Part shown: positions 31,231-40,342 of the stretch, piece after piece
Numbering within the stretch: position 1 is the stretch's first letter
Layout: each line of letters opens with the position of its first letter
Assembly (NCBI RefSeq): GCF_037963765.1
Contig: NZ_CP150166.1
Location: 1,929,501-1,993,500 of the forward strand
Direction: 5' to 3'
From: Sporosarcina sp. FSL W8-0480
Lineage (GTDB): Bacteria > Bacillota > Bacilli > Bacillales_A > Planococcaceae
DNA length: 64,000 bases
Position numbers and translations under genes: made by a program
Notes under the pieces: generated by a model
Told to the model about the DNA's origin: nothing
The model's input: only the letters and a program-made list of their open reading frames with translations
Databases searched by the model: none

Positions 31231-32652
31231 GTGAGAAGGAGCAAAATCTATGAAGAGAATAATTCAGTGTTGAATACGGATGCGTTTGACAGAAGACGTT
31301 TCAAAGAGATTCTTGAGATGTCACAAAGGCTACAAAAGTTAAGCGATGAGTCTGTATTACCTACATTTGAACCATTGCTGAGTGATATATGGGCTTCCCA
31401 GTTTAAGATGAAACCGGTAATACGCGATAAGGACGTTGATGAGATATTTTCGGTAAATAAATTATTTATGAAAGTCATTATGGCAGATGAGTACTTTACT
31501 TATTACAGAAGTTTTACCCGTTTAAATGATTTGGCATCTACCATCTGTACTATAAAATTTGGAGAAATGATAAATGATTGGTTAAATCAGAAAGTAGAAG
31601 AGGACAAAAATCTTCAAGATCAAGTCCGCTATGTTCAACAATTACTAAGAAAACAACAAAAGCAGCAAATTCAAGATGTTGAGCAGAAAAGCCTTGTGGA
31701 TGCAATGAGTGAATTAAATACCGGATTACAGCAGATTATTTTAGGTAATAGCGATTGTTTCCTTCAGTCGATGGATCAAGCCCGAAAGGAATCGAAGCAA
31801 GTAAATGATGGCATAAAATCATTGTTAGGCGGTATAAGTGCTGGGAATGCCGAAACAACAATAAAGAAAGTGCCTTTACGCGATCAAATCATCTTAGCAG
31901 AGAAACTTGCATCTTCAAAAAACATGAGAAAAATAGCTGATTGGGCAGGTCGCTTTAAACAGATTGCACAGAAAAAACAAAAGACAAAACAAGACCAATC
32001 AGTAGAAAGAAAGGGAGTGACTATTGGAAACGACATTGAAAAATTGCTTTCAGTTGAATTAAGCTTATATGCAAATCGGCTGACGAAACTGGATTTCCTT
32101 CGCCGATTTGCGGAAAAACAAACGATGCAATATGAACAAATAGGATGCGAGGATTTGAAGAAGGGTCCAATTGTACTTTGTCTTGACCAATCCGACAGTA
32201 TGAGTAGCCTTGACGCCAAATCAAAAGGGTTTGCATTAGCACTTTTATCAATTGCAAAGAAGCAAAGAAGAGATTTTTGCTTGGTGTTATTCTCTTCGAA
32301 TGTTCAAGTTTTTGAATATAGAAAAGGGAAGATAGCGATCACTCAAATGGTCAGACTTGCACAGACATTTTTAGGGGGAGGAACAAACTTTGCATTTGCA
32401 CTGAATGCCGCAGTGAAGGTAATAAGTAAAAGTCGTTTTAAAAAAGCGGATATCGTTTTTATCACAGATGGAGAAGATCGAGTAACGGATTCATTCCTAA
32501 AATTATTCAATGAAGAGAAAAGCAAGAGGACCTTTAAAGTACTTTCCCTCATCATAGGAAGCAACAGTAAAACTGTGGAGCAGTTCAGTGATAGGTTAGT
32601 CACAGTTAAGGATATTGATGACGAAGGAAGTTTTACAGCGTTTGAAGTGTAG
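31231..32652 (+). CDS. VWA domain protein (ViaA/CoxE-like)
   Basis: A 473-residue protein. The N-terminal 300 residues are helical and charged, with a coiled-coil-like QVRYVQQLLRKQQKQQIQ region. The C-terminal part is a von Willebrand factor A domain with the metal-binding MIDAS residues DQSDSMS (Asp319), the Thr in GGGTNF, and Asp in FITDGEDR. It resembles ViaA, the partner of RavA, and pairs with the MoxR ATPase just upstream. The GTG start at 31231 has GAAAGGGG seven bases upstream. The client of this pair is unknown. Confidence 0.88.
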   Translation: MRRSKIYEENNSVLNTDAFDRRRFKEILEMSQRLQKLSDESVLPTFEPLLSDIWASQFKMKPVIRDKDVDEIFSVNKLFMKVIMADEYFTYYRSFTRLNDLASTICTIKFGEMINDWLNQKVEEDKNLQDQVRYVQQLLRKQQKQQIQDVEQKSLVDAMSELNTGLQQIILGNSDCFLQSMDQARKESKQVNDGIKSLLGGISAGNAETTIKKVPLRDQIILAEKLASSKNMRKIADWAGRFKQIAQKKQKTKQDQSVERKGVTIGNDIEKLLSVELSLYANRLTKLDFLRRFAEKQTMQYEQIGCEDLKKGPIVLCLDQSDSMSSLDAKSKGFALALLSIAKKQRRDFCLVLFSSNVQVFEYRKGKIAITQMVRLAQTFLGGGTNFAFALNAAVKVISKSRFKKADIVFITDGEDRVTDSFLKLFNEEKSKRTFKVLSLIIGSNSKTVEQFSDRLVTVKDIDDEGSFTAFEV

Positions 32653-32769
32653 AAAACTGTGTTTCTTTTTTCCGCCACTGAGTTAGTCGGAAATTGATTC
32701 TGTTTTCATGTTATAATAGGAATATATTGACAGGACATTGTACTCGATGTTTGGTAATGGGGTGGAAGA

Positions 32770-33330
32770 GTGAAAAGGTTAGCGATCATTACTGTTGGAA
32801 AGACACATAGTGGAAAAAGTACATTTGCAAGGGATTTAGAAAGAGCGTTGGACAACTCTTTTGTTATGGACCAAGATAATCACGCTGAATTTATTAATTT
32901 GCATTATAAAAAGTTGCAACCGAAATCAGGTCCTAATACGCTAAAGCATTCCATTTCAAAGTTAATAGTCGAGTACGCAAAGGAACATACAGACTTACAT
33001 ATTATTGCAAGCAGTGCAAATCGGACGATATCAGGAAGAAGGTACTTATTGGAAGAAGTGTATCCTAAAGATGAATTTGTCCGTATCTTAGTCCATTTCG
33101 ATATTTCGGATGAAATTCTTCTTGAACGGATTGCCAATAGCCAACGCAGTACAAACATTTTCAGGGGCAATTACACTACTTTTAAGGATGTGTTAATGAG
33201 GCAGCAGAAAGAATCCAAGCTTGAAGATGTCATTGATCCGGATGAAGGCGAAGCTGACTATTTATTCGTCATTAAAGATGGTGATGAGATTGGCTCTATT
33301 ATAAAAGAAATTATTAGTCTTTCTAAATAG
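32770..33330 (+). CDS. P-loop kinase-like ATPase (AAA_33/zeta-like)
   Basis: A 186-residue P-loop protein, Walker A GKTHSGKS at residues 10-17, followed by VMDQDNHAEFINLHY, a plausible substrate-binding Asp, and IIASSANRTISGRRYL. The fold resembles polynucleotide kinase or zeta-type kinases. The substrate is not recognisable. No antitoxin-sized partner lies beside it, so a toxin role is not supported. The GTG start has GGGGTGGAAGA upstream. It is 117 bases after the VWA gene and in the same direction, perhaps part of that cassette. Confidence 0.7.
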   Translation: MKRLAIITVGKTHSGKSTFARDLERALDNSFVMDQDNHAEFINLHYKKLQPKSGPNTLKHSISKLIVEYAKEHTDLHIIASSANRTISGRRYLLEEVYPKDEFVRILVHFDISDEILLERIANSQRSTNIFRGNYTTFKDVLMRQQKESKLEDVIDPDEGEADYLFVIKDGDEIGSIIKEIISLSK

Positions 33331-33388
33331 AAGAAAAGATTACGCCTGTAAAATAAAGACATTTCATTCAATTTTATGACAGTACCTC

Positions 33389-33431
33389 AAAAAGACCCAC
33401 TCTTTATAGCAAAGAAAGAGAAGGTCTTTTT
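33389..33431. terminator. Bidirectional terminator after the kinase gene
   Basis: AAAAAGACC (33389-33397) pairs with GGTCTTTTT (33423-33431), with an inner CTCTTT/AAAGAG pairing. It serves convergent genes. Confidence 0.75.
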
Positions 33432-33437
33432 CGTTTG

Positions 33438-34370
33438 TTATGAATTAAATCCAAACTCATGTAAAAACTGAAGCACTGCTTTTTCATATTCCTCTGGATT
33501 TTCATTGAATGATTTGGCATGTGCGCCTTTAGGGAACAGTTTCATCATCTTTTTATCTTTTTTTAAACCGAAAAGTTCCTTCGTCATTTCAGGCAAGATG
33601 AAATCATCTTCCATGCTGTGGATGAAAAGCATAGGTAATGAAATATTCTTGATAGCTTCTCTGGGCGAAATAAGATTTGTTGTGTAGCCGTCCCTTAATT
33701 TCAAGATTAGGTTTGCTGCACGCAGTGTCATCGATGTACGTAGAGGTGTGGTTGATCGCAATATATGAAGAATCTGCTCGGTGAAATCAGAAAACGGACA
33801 ATCGACGATATAGAAATCGGCTTCACCTTCAAAATCTCCACCATATAAAATCGTCGCCGCAGCACCCATGGACTCGCCGTGGATTCCAAGGAGAGCTCGG
33901 CTTCCGATACGATTCCGAACTTCTGTAACTATAGCGTTTAAATCAACCTTTTCGTAAAATCCGAAACTTGTCGTTTTGCCACCTGAATCGCCGTGACGTC
34001 GGTGATCGTAGACAACAGAATTAAAACCTAAGCGCTCAAATAATCTTGCGTATTTTACAGAGTTGATCTTATTTTCAGTCACCCCGTGGCAAATAATCAC
34101 CGTTCGTGTAGTATCCAATGGTTGCAAGTAAACTGCCCGAAGCTTATAGCCGTTCGGAGAATTTACCCAGAAGTTTTCTTTTCGTACAGTTTCATACCAT
34201 TGCTGGTCAAAACGCTTTGCAATTATTTCACGTTTAAGAATTACATCATTATCCTTCAATTTCATGTACATTAATCGACTGGTTGCATAAAACCCTAATA
34301 TTGTAAGAATAGCGGTGTAAATGCTTCCTATAATACCCGTTATATAAAGGAAGCGCCGTTTCAATTTCAT
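33438..34370 (-). CDS. yqkD: Membrane-anchored alpha/beta hydrolase (YqkD-like)
   Basis: A 310-residue hydrolase with an N-terminal transmembrane segment (about residues 9-30). The serine hydrolase core shows VIICHGVTENKINS, YDHRRHGDSGG, nucleophile GESMGA, Asp in SMEDDFILPE and His in GAHAKSF. Length, membrane anchor and genome position resemble B. subtilis YqkD, whose substrate is unknown. It starts ten bases after the HMG-CoA lyase gene and probably shares its transcript. Confidence 0.8.
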   Translation of the reverse strand: MKLKRRFLYITGIIGSIYTAILTILGFYATSRLMYMKLKDNDVILKREIIAKRFDQQWYETVRKENFWVNSPNGYKLRAVYLQPLDTTRTVIICHGVTENKINSVKYARLFERLGFNSVVYDHRRHGDSGGKTTSFGFYEKVDLNAIVTEVRNRIGSRALLGIHGESMGAAATILYGGDFEGEADFYIVDCPFSDFTEQILHILRSTTPLRTSMTLRAANLILKLRDGYTTNLISPREAIKNISLPMLFIHSMEDDFILPEMTKELFGLKKDKKMMKLFPKGAHAKSFNENPEEYEKAVLQFLHEFGFNS

Positions 34371-34379
34371 TCAACTCCT

Positions 34380-35285
34380 CTAAAAACCGCGGTTTTTGTA
34401 TAATCTGTACATACCTGTTTCTATCGGTTGTGAAACATGCGGAGCAATTTTTTCAACAGCCTCACATACTTTATCGACATCGACTCCTGTTATGATGCCC
34501 ATTGAATCTAACATATTCACGACATCTTCAGTTGCGACATTTCCTGTCGCTCCGGGTGCGAAAGGGCATCCACCAAGACCACCGGCAGATGTATCAAATC
34601 GGTCGATACCTGCCTGCAGTGCTGCGAAAATATTGGCAAGTGCCATTTTACGTGTGTCATGAAAATGGGCGGTTAAGAGAACTTTATTATTTAACTCCCC
34701 TTTAAGCAGATTGAATAATTCGTAGCTTTCAACAGGATTAGCCATGCCGATTGTGTCTGCAACGCTTAATTCATCAACCCCTAACGAAACGAAGCGTCGG
34801 CATAAAGCGATGACATCATCTTTATTAATCTTTCCTTCATATGGACAATAAAATGCGGTCGAAATACACGCCCTTACGAAAACAGCTTTGTTTTTCAGCC
34901 GATTAATAACAGGTTCAAGTGCATCCATGCTTTCCTCAGTTGTTCGGTTAATGTTTTTCTGATTGAAAGTATTGCTTACACCAACAAAAACCGCAATACT
35001 TTCTGCTCCGGCTTCTATTGCAAGTTCAGCGCCTTTTTCATTTGGAGCGAGGACAAACTGTCGACCGTTTTTAACAGACTTTTTTACGATATTTTTAGCA
35101 TCCGCCAATTGTGGTACCCATTTCGGCGATACGAATGAAGTGAGTTCCATTTCCTCAATACCAGACTCTTGAAGTGCGTGGATGAATCTAACTTTCTCTG
35201 TTTCTTCCACATAATTCTTTTCATTTTGAAGACCATCCCGCGGTCCAACCTCGATAATTGTAACGTTCTTTGGTAAAATGAACAT
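34380..35285 (-). CDS. Hydroxymethylglutaryl-CoA lyase
   Basis: TIM-barrel lyase of 301 residues that splits HMG-CoA into acetoacetate and acetyl-CoA, the last step of leucine degradation. It shows EVGPRDGLQNE near the start, TAHFHDTR (metal-site histidines) and the active-site cysteine motif GGLGGCPFAPGATGN. The start at 35285 has AGGAGG six bases upstream; longer in-frame extension has none. It is divergent from a thiolase gene across about 108 bases, consistent with shared short-chain acyl-CoA metabolism. Confidence 0.92.
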   Translation of the reverse strand: MFILPKNVTIIEVGPRDGLQNEKNYVEETEKVRFIHALQESGIEEMELTSFVSPKWVPQLADAKNIVKKSVKNGRQFVLAPNEKGAELAIEAGAESIAVFVGVSNTFNQKNINRTTEESMDALEPVINRLKNKAVFVRACISTAFYCPYEGKINKDDVIALCRRFVSLGVDELSVADTIGMANPVESYELFNLLKGELNNKVLLTAHFHDTRKMALANIFAALQAGIDRFDTSAGGLGGCPFAPGATGNVATEDVVNMLDSMGIITGVDVDKVCEAVEKIAPHVSQPIETGMYRLYKNRGF

Positions 35286-35393
35286 ATCATCCCTCCTACT
35301 TCTATTGTACTGAAGGGATGCGATAAAGGGCAATTCAGAATGAAGAAAATCTCGGGAATATGAAAATGTCATTAAATGATAGGGGGAATTATT

Positions 35394-36578
35394 TTGTCAA
35401 ATGAAGTCGTAATCGTTAGTGCAGTTCGTACAGCAATCGGTTCGTTCTTAGGATCTTTGAAAGATGTATCCGCTACAGAGCTTGGAGGAATTGTTATTAA
35501 GGAAGCTCTATCGCGTTCGGGTATTAAAGCAGAGGAAGTTGATGAAGTAATCATGGGGAATGTCCTGCAGTCTGGACTTGGTCAAAATCCAGCACGCCAA
35601 GCAGCTATCAAAGCAGGTCTTCCGGAAACCGTACCCGCAATGACGATCAATAAAGTTTGCGGTTCTGGATTGAAGGCTGTTCACCTTGCAAGACAGGCAA
35701 TTATCGCAGGTGACGCGGATATCGTAGTCGCGGGTGGAATGGAAAATATGAGCCAAGCCCCGTTCTTGTTGAAAAATGCACGAGATGGATTTAAGATGGG
35801 TGACCAAAAGGTGATCGACAGCATGATTTCCGACGGACTTTGGTGTGCATTCAACGATTATCATATGGGCATTACTGCGGAGAATTTATGTGACCGTTAT
35901 TCATTAACAAGGGAAGAGCAGGATGCGTTTTCAGCAGCTTCACAGGAAAAAGCCGCTGCCGCAATTGAAAGTGGAAAATTCAAAGAAGAAATTGTTCCGG
36001 TTGAAATACCTCAACGTAAAGGTGAACCAGTGATCTTCGATACAGATGAGTATGTGAAAGACGGGACTACTATTGAGAAGCTTACAAAATTACGTCCTGC
36101 TTTCAAAAAAGACGGCAGTGTGACTGCGGGGAACGCATCGGGTATTAATGATGGTGCTGCTGCATTCGTCATTATGTCTAAACAGAAAGCTGAAGAGCTT
36201 GGAGTTGAACCTCTCGCAATCATCAAGGCAAATGCGAATGCCGGTGTAGATCCAGCTGTAATGGGAATTGGACCTGTACAAGCTGTGAGAAATGTATTAG
36301 AGAAATCTGGATTGGAACTTGCTGATATTGACTTGATAGAAGCGAATGAAGCATTTGCAGCTCAATCGCTCGCAGTAGATCGCGAACTTCAATTCGATAA
36401 AAAGAAATTGAATGTAAATGGTGGGGCAATTGCCCTTGGTCATCCAATTGGGGCAAGTGGTGCAAGAATACTCGTTACATTGCTGCATGAAATGAAACGT
36501 CGTGAGGCAAAAACAGGACTTGCTACACTTTGCATCGGTGGGGGACAAGGGGTGGCCACAATCGTTCAACTTCCATAA
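35394..36578 (+). CDS. Acetyl-CoA C-acetyltransferase (thiolase II)
   Basis: A 394-residue thiolase that condenses or cleaves acetoacetyl-CoA. Catalytic residues are Cys89 ([11 protein letters not shown]), His in [16 protein letters not shown], and Cys in CIGGGQG. The start is TTG 35394, with AGGGGGAA upstream and N-terminus [18 protein letters not shown]. The in-frame ATG 35376 precedes the ribosome site. The neighbouring divergent HMG-CoA lyase yields acetoacetate, which this enzyme could handle after activation to its CoA ester. Confidence 0.94.
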   Translation: MSNEVVIVSAVRTAIGSFLGSLKDVSATELGGIVIKEALSRSGIKAEEVDEVIMGNVLQSGLGQNPARQAAIKAGLPETVPAMTINKVCGSGLKAVHLARQAIIAGDADIVVAGGMENMSQAPFLLKNARDGFKMGDQKVIDSMISDGLWCAFNDYHMGITAENLCDRYSLTREEQDAFSAASQEKAAAAIESGKFKEEIVPVEIPQRKGEPVIFDTDEYVKDGTTIEKLTKLRPAFKKDGSVTAGNASGINDGAAAFVIMSKQKAEELGVEPLAIIKANANAGVDPAVMGIGPVQAVRNVLEKSGLELADIDLIEANEAFAAQSLAVDRELQFDKKKLNVNGGAIALGHPIGASGARILVTLLHEMKRREAKTGLATLCIGGGQGVATIVQLP

Positions 36579-36595
36579 GAAAGAAGGTGGACCGT

Positions 36596-36847
36596 ATGGC
36601 AAAGAAAAAAGAGAAGAAGCAACTTGCGCCTAAAAAGCAAGAAAGCGAAAAGGCAACTCTGATGGATTCACTCGATTATGATATTGTATCTAAGTTGAAA
36701 GAAACCAAAAAAGAGTTGATGGCAAGCGCCCAAGCGAAGGAAGAAAAACGTCTCGAAAAACTTCGGAAAGAAAAAGCGGAACGCGAAAAGAATAAATCTT
36801 TTGCAGAACTTTTGGATGAATATGGAGACAGTGGCTCGAAATATTAA
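36596..36847 (+). CDS. yqkE: DUF3886 protein (YqkE-like)
   Basis: A very Lys/Glu-rich 83-residue protein (KKKEKKQLAPKKQESEK, EEKRLEKLRKEKAEREKNKSFAELLDE) predicted as one long helix. It resembles B. subtilis YqkE in size, composition and position near yqkD and yqkF homologues. Function is unknown. It begins 17 bases after the thiolase with AAGAAGGTGG upstream and ends at a terminator. Confidence 0.75.
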   Translation: MAKKKEKKQLAPKKQESEKATLMDSLDYDIVSKLKETKKELMASAQAKEEKRLEKLRKEKAEREKNKSFAELLDEYGDSGSKY

Positions 36848-36856
36848 TAGATGGTC

Positions 36857-36890
36857 AAAAAAAACGGGTGGATTTCTCATCCGTTTTTTT
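36857..36890 (+). terminator. Terminator after yqkE
   Basis: AAAAACGGGTG pairs with CATCCGTTTTT (one G-U), followed by T residues. Confidence 0.75.
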
Positions 36891-36956
36891 GTTGCCTGTA
36901 TAGAATTTCAGATTTTACACACCATACAGGTGAACTATAAAAAGGAGTGAATAACA

Positions 36957-37481
36957 ATGAAAAAAATAGCTTTGTTTCCACTAACTGTGGTTATGGTGGT
37001 TTTATTATTTGGGTGCGGCACGAATAATGATAAGAATACGACAGATAACAACGCAACCAATGACGTGAATAGGACCGGGGAGAGCGCAGCAGGAACAAAC
37101 GATACATCGAACAATAACACTAATGGAACTATGAACGATAATTCTGTAGAGTCGAAAGTCGAAGTGGCTGATGATGCAGCAGATAAAATCGCCGCACTTG
37201 ATGAAGTTGAAAGTGCAAATGTATTGGTGACAAACAACAATGCATATGTTGGGGTTGTTTTAAAGGATGGAGTCAATGAGGATGAGGCATTAAAGAATAA
37301 AATCTCGGATGAAGTAAGAAATGTCCATCCCGACTTCAATAATGTCTACATTTCCTTTAATCCGGATGTTGCACAAAGTTTTATGGATTACGGCAAACAA
37401 ATCCGTGAGGGGCATCCAGTTGAAGGTTTTTTTGACGAAGTGACCGAAAGTATCAATCGCATGTTCCCGGAAGCAAAATAA
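36957..37481 (+). CDS. YhcN/YlaJ-family sporulation lipoprotein
   Basis: A secreted lipoprotein of 174 residues. The signal peptide ends in lipobox LLFGC with Cys20 as the lipidation site. A low-complexity Asn/Thr/Asp linker (about 21-65) precedes the YhcN/YlaJ domain (VADDAADKIAALDEVESANVLVTNNNAYVGVVL). Relatives are found in the spore inner membrane and affect germination; that role is inferred. It is a monocistronic gene with AAAGGAG upstream. Confidence 0.87.
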   Translation: MKKIALFPLTVVMVVLLFGCGTNNDKNTTDNNATNDVNRTGESAAGTNDTSNNNTNGTMNDNSVESKVEVADDAADKIAALDEVESANVLVTNNNAYVGVVLKDGVNEDEALKNKISDEVRNVHPDFNNVYISFNPDVAQSFMDYGKQIREGHPVEGFFDEVTESINRMFPEAK

Positions 37482-37672
37482 TTCGATAAATTGTGTTTTC
37501 TATTTGATAAGGATGGGTATGTACCTAAATATACATGCCTATTCTTTTTGTTTGTGACAGCTTTGTGACGAAAGTATAAAATTTTGTTTGTAGTTACATA
37601 ATCCGACATTTTTTTCAGTTAAAGTCGATTATGATGAGCAAGGATAATAAATTGATGGAGGATTAGTTGCAA

Positions 37673-37831
37673 ATGGGATTGATAGATAAACAGATACTAT
37701 CTGTAATGATTTACATCAAAAGGACAGAGATGGTCGAAAAAGCAAAAAATCGTGGATTGACACATCCTGAAGTGGTAGCGTGCAGCCAAGAACTTGACAT
37801 ATTATTGAATCGTTATCAAAAGATCGCATAG
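37673..37831 (+). CDS. Spo0E-family aspartyl-phosphate phosphatase
   Basis: A 52-residue protein: two short helices with the signature SQELDILLNRY near the C-terminus. In Spo0E, YisI and YnzD this motif marks phosphatases that remove phosphate from Spo0A~P. It would therefore delay sporulation. GGAGG at 37657-37661 is eleven bases before ATG 37673. It stands alone between the YhcN lipoprotein and convergent ilvE. The small size makes it easy to miss. Confidence 0.87.
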   Translation: MGLIDKQILSVMIYIKRTEMVEKAKNRGLTHPEVVACSQELDILLNRYQKIA

Positions 37832-37851
37832 ATTGTAAGCCTATTGAAATT

Positions 37852-37879
37852 GGCAGAGAGGAAAGATTTCTTCTCTGCC
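37852..37879. terminator. Bidirectional terminator before ilvE end
   Basis: A 13-bp stem (37852-37864 with 37867-37879, one G-U pair) lies between the Spo0E-like gene and ilvE. Confidence 0.7.
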
Positions 37880-37883
37880 TTAT

Positions 37884-38978
37884 TTATGCGAGTTTAGCCA
37901 ACTCATTTTTCAATTCAATAACCCAATTAAATGGGTCCTCTGAAATCCCAGTTTGAATATTCGTTAACGTATCAAATAGCTGTCTTGACAAGGAACCGGT
38001 TTTTCCGTTGTTAACAATCATTTTATAGCCATCCCAGTTCAATTCTCCGACAGGTGATATAACAGCTGCAGTTCCTGTTCCGAAAACTTCCTCAAGTTTT
38101 CCTGATTCAAAAGCCTCCCTGATTTCAAAGATAGAAATTTTCCTTTCTGTAACAGGGATTTCCCAATGATGCAGCAGCTGAAGAATAGATTTACGAGTAA
38201 TACCTTCAAGAATGCTGCCATTAATAGCAGGGGTAATGATTTCTCCATCTATTTTAAAGAAGATATTCATACTCCCGACTTCTTCGATATATTTACGTTC
38301 CACACCGTCTAGCCAAAGAACTTGAGAAAGTCCGCGTTCGTTCGCAACTTCTTGGGCTTTTAATCCCGATGCATAGTTCCCTGCTGTTTTTGCCCCGCCA
38401 GTACCGCCTTTCACTGCTCTTACGAATTCATTCTCGACAAGAATTTTAATAGGATGAATGCCTTCTTTATAATACGAGCCTACCGGGGATAGAATGATGA
38501 AGAACTGATATTTTTTAGCTGGAGCAACTCCAAGGAAAGCCTCATTTGCTATCATAAATGGCCGGATATATAGTGACGTGCCTTTTACTGTCGGAATCCA
38601 GTCCCTTTCAATTTGGATGAGTTCTGTTAGTGCTTGTAATGCCATTTCTTCGTCAATTTTAGGCATGCAAAGCCGGTCTAACGATTGGTTCATCCTTTTC
38701 ATATTCTCTTCCGGACGGAATAGCCTCACGACTCCATCAGTCGAACGATACGCTTTTAAACCTTCAAAAACTGTTTGACCGTAATGGAAAACAATTGCTG
38801 CAGGATCTAAAGTGATAGGGGCATAAGGTACAATTCGATGACTATGCCATCCAATCCCTTCATCAAACTCAGCTGTGAACATATGGTCGGTAAAAGTTCT
38901 ACCAAAAACAAGCGTCTCTGGATTCGGCTTCTCTTTTCTTGAATCGCTCAGTTTAATCTGGATGGGTAAATTTCTCAT
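37884..38978 (-). CDS. ilvE: Branched-chain amino acid aminotransferase
   Basis: Fold-type IV PLP aminotransferase of 364 residues acting on Leu, Ile and Val and their keto acids. Typical segments are FGRTFTDHMF, HYGQTVFEGLKAYR, the PLP-lysine region GGAKTAGNYASGLKAQ, and VWLDG-like QVLWLDGVERKYIEEVGSMN. ATG 38978 is about twelve bases from GAGGAGA; TTG 38987 is too close to it. The gene is monocistronic and divergent from the FAD oxidase gene. No T-box leader is present in the roughly 195-base gap. Confidence 0.93.
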   Translation of the reverse strand: MRNLPIQIKLSDSRKEKPNPETLVFGRTFTDHMFTAEFDEGIGWHSHRIVPYAPITLDPAAIVFHYGQTVFEGLKAYRSTDGVVRLFRPEENMKRMNQSLDRLCMPKIDEEMALQALTELIQIERDWIPTVKGTSLYIRPFMIANEAFLGVAPAKKYQFFIILSPVGSYYKEGIHPIKILVENEFVRAVKGGTGGAKTAGNYASGLKAQEVANERGLSQVLWLDGVERKYIEEVGSMNIFFKIDGEIITPAINGSILEGITRKSILQLLHHWEIPVTERKISIFEIREAFESGKLEEVFGTGTAAVISPVGELNWDGYKMIVNNGKTGSLSRQLFDTLTNIQTGISEDPFNWVIELKNELAKLA

Positions 38979-39173
38979 GCTGATCAAATCTCCTCGTTTT
39001 AATTTTTTGTTATGTACTAAGTAATAAGAATAATTATACTTCTTTTTCAGTTGAAAATAAAGATTCTAATTATTTCATTATTATTTCAATTGTGAGAACG
39101 GTTTCATTTTGACTATGTTTGTATGTATGATTTTTAGGTTGTACACTATACCTAAAAAGAAAAGGTGTTTTAT

Positions 39174-40313
39174 ATGGAACGTTTCATTATAATCGGCGGG
39201 GGTATCTTAGGGGCATCAACTGCATACTTTTTGGCGAAAATGGGTGCTGATGTACACCTTGTCGACCGTAAGGATAAAGGACAAGCAACTGATGCCGCAG
39301 CGGGAATCATTTGCCCCTGGATTTCACAACGGAGAAATAAGGCTTGGTATGCTTTGGCAAGAGGTGGAGCATCCTATTACCCGGAATTGATCAGACAATT
39401 GGAGGAAGATGGTGAGACTGAAACGGGTTACCGGAGGGTAGGTGCGATTAGTTTACATAGTGAAATGGGTAAGCTTGAGAAGATGCAAGCGAGAACACTT
39501 ATAAGAAGGAGAGAGGCTCCGGAAATCGGTGAAGTCAACCTGTTGAATGAAACAGAGACGTCAAATTTATTTCCCTTACTTTCGGAAAGGTTTTCATCGA
39601 TTTCTGTAGAGGGAGCGGCACGGGTCGATGGAAGAGCGTTGCGGGATGCACTTATCAATGCTTCAAGAAAGCATGGGGCGACTGTGAAGTTTGGCGATGC
39701 GAAACTGACAACTGTGGGAAATAAGGTAAATGGAATCATTGTAGATGGAGAACAGGTTAAAGCATCTAAAGTGATTATTACTGCTGGTGCGTGGGCCGGA
39801 GAACTGTTGGAACCACTTGGATTAAATGTATCGGTGACAGGACAGAAGGCGCAAATCGTTCATTTGCGGTTGCCCTTTCAAGAAACGTCAGAATGGCCGG
39901 TAGTCATGCCGCCTACGGACCAATATATCGTGCCATCAGATGAGGGTAAAATAATTGTTGGTGCCACGCATGAAGATGATGTGGAAAATAAATTTGAACC
40001 TACTGCAGGTGGAATGTTTGAAGTTTTAGATAAGGCACTTAAAGTTGCGCCGGGTTTGGTAAAAGCGACCTTTGAAGAAGTTAGGGTAGGTTTGCGCCCA
40101 TTCACGCCGGGGTTTTTGCCGGTAATTGGTAATGTGCCCGGTCATGCCGAATTACTTTTTGCAAATGGTTTAGGGTCGTCTGGGTTAACTGTTGGCCCAT
40201 ACCTTGGAAAGCAGTTAGCCAATATGGCTCTTGGGCATCCTTTGGACATTGACTTAACTTTATATAGTGTCGATGAAATTTTTTCTTGTAAAATGAAAAA
40301 CAAAAGTTTATAA
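39174..40313 (+). CDS. FAD-dependent oxidoreductase, DAO family
   Basis: A 379-residue flavoenzyme of the D-amino acid oxidase/glycine oxidase group. The N-terminal Rossmann motif is IIGGGILGASTAYFLAKMGADVHLVDR. DAAAGIICPW, GARVDGRALRDAL-like segments and the C-terminal FANGLGSSGLTVGP FAD contact are present. The substrate cannot be told from sequence; D-amino acids, glycine or sarcosine are possible. ATG 39174 is spaced six bases from AAAGGTG. psuK follows closely in the same direction. Confidence 0.85.
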   Translation: MERFIIIGGGILGASTAYFLAKMGADVHLVDRKDKGQATDAAAGIICPWISQRRNKAWYALARGGASYYPELIRQLEEDGETETGYRRVGAISLHSEMGKLEKMQARTLIRRREAPEIGEVNLLNETETSNLFPLLSERFSSISVEGAARVDGRALRDALINASRKHGATVKFGDAKLTTVGNKVNGIIVDGEQVKASKVIITAGAWAGELLEPLGLNVSVTGQKAQIVHLRLPFQETSEWPVVMPPTDQYIVPSDEGKIIVGATHEDDVENKFEPTAGGMFEVLDKALKVAPGLVKATFEEVRVGLRPFTPGFLPVIGNVPGHAELLFANGLGSSGLTVGPYLGKQLANMALGHPLDIDLTLYSVDEIFSCKMKNKSL

Positions 40314-40342
40314 TAAAAACAAATGTTTAAAGGGTGATGGAA

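Noticed and set aside
32770..33330. Zeta toxin of a toxin-antitoxin pair
   Set aside because: The P-loop fold is shared by many kinases and no antitoxin-sized gene lies beside it.
36891..36956. Sigma-G promoter for the YhcN-like lipoprotein
   Set aside because: GTATA and CATACAG are present but the spacing is about 20 bases and the -10 is poor.
38979..39173. T-box or CodY site before ilvE
   Set aside because: No T-box stem or T-box sequence is visible. A TTTTTCAGTTGAAAATA stretch resembles a CodY box but has extra bases in the centre.
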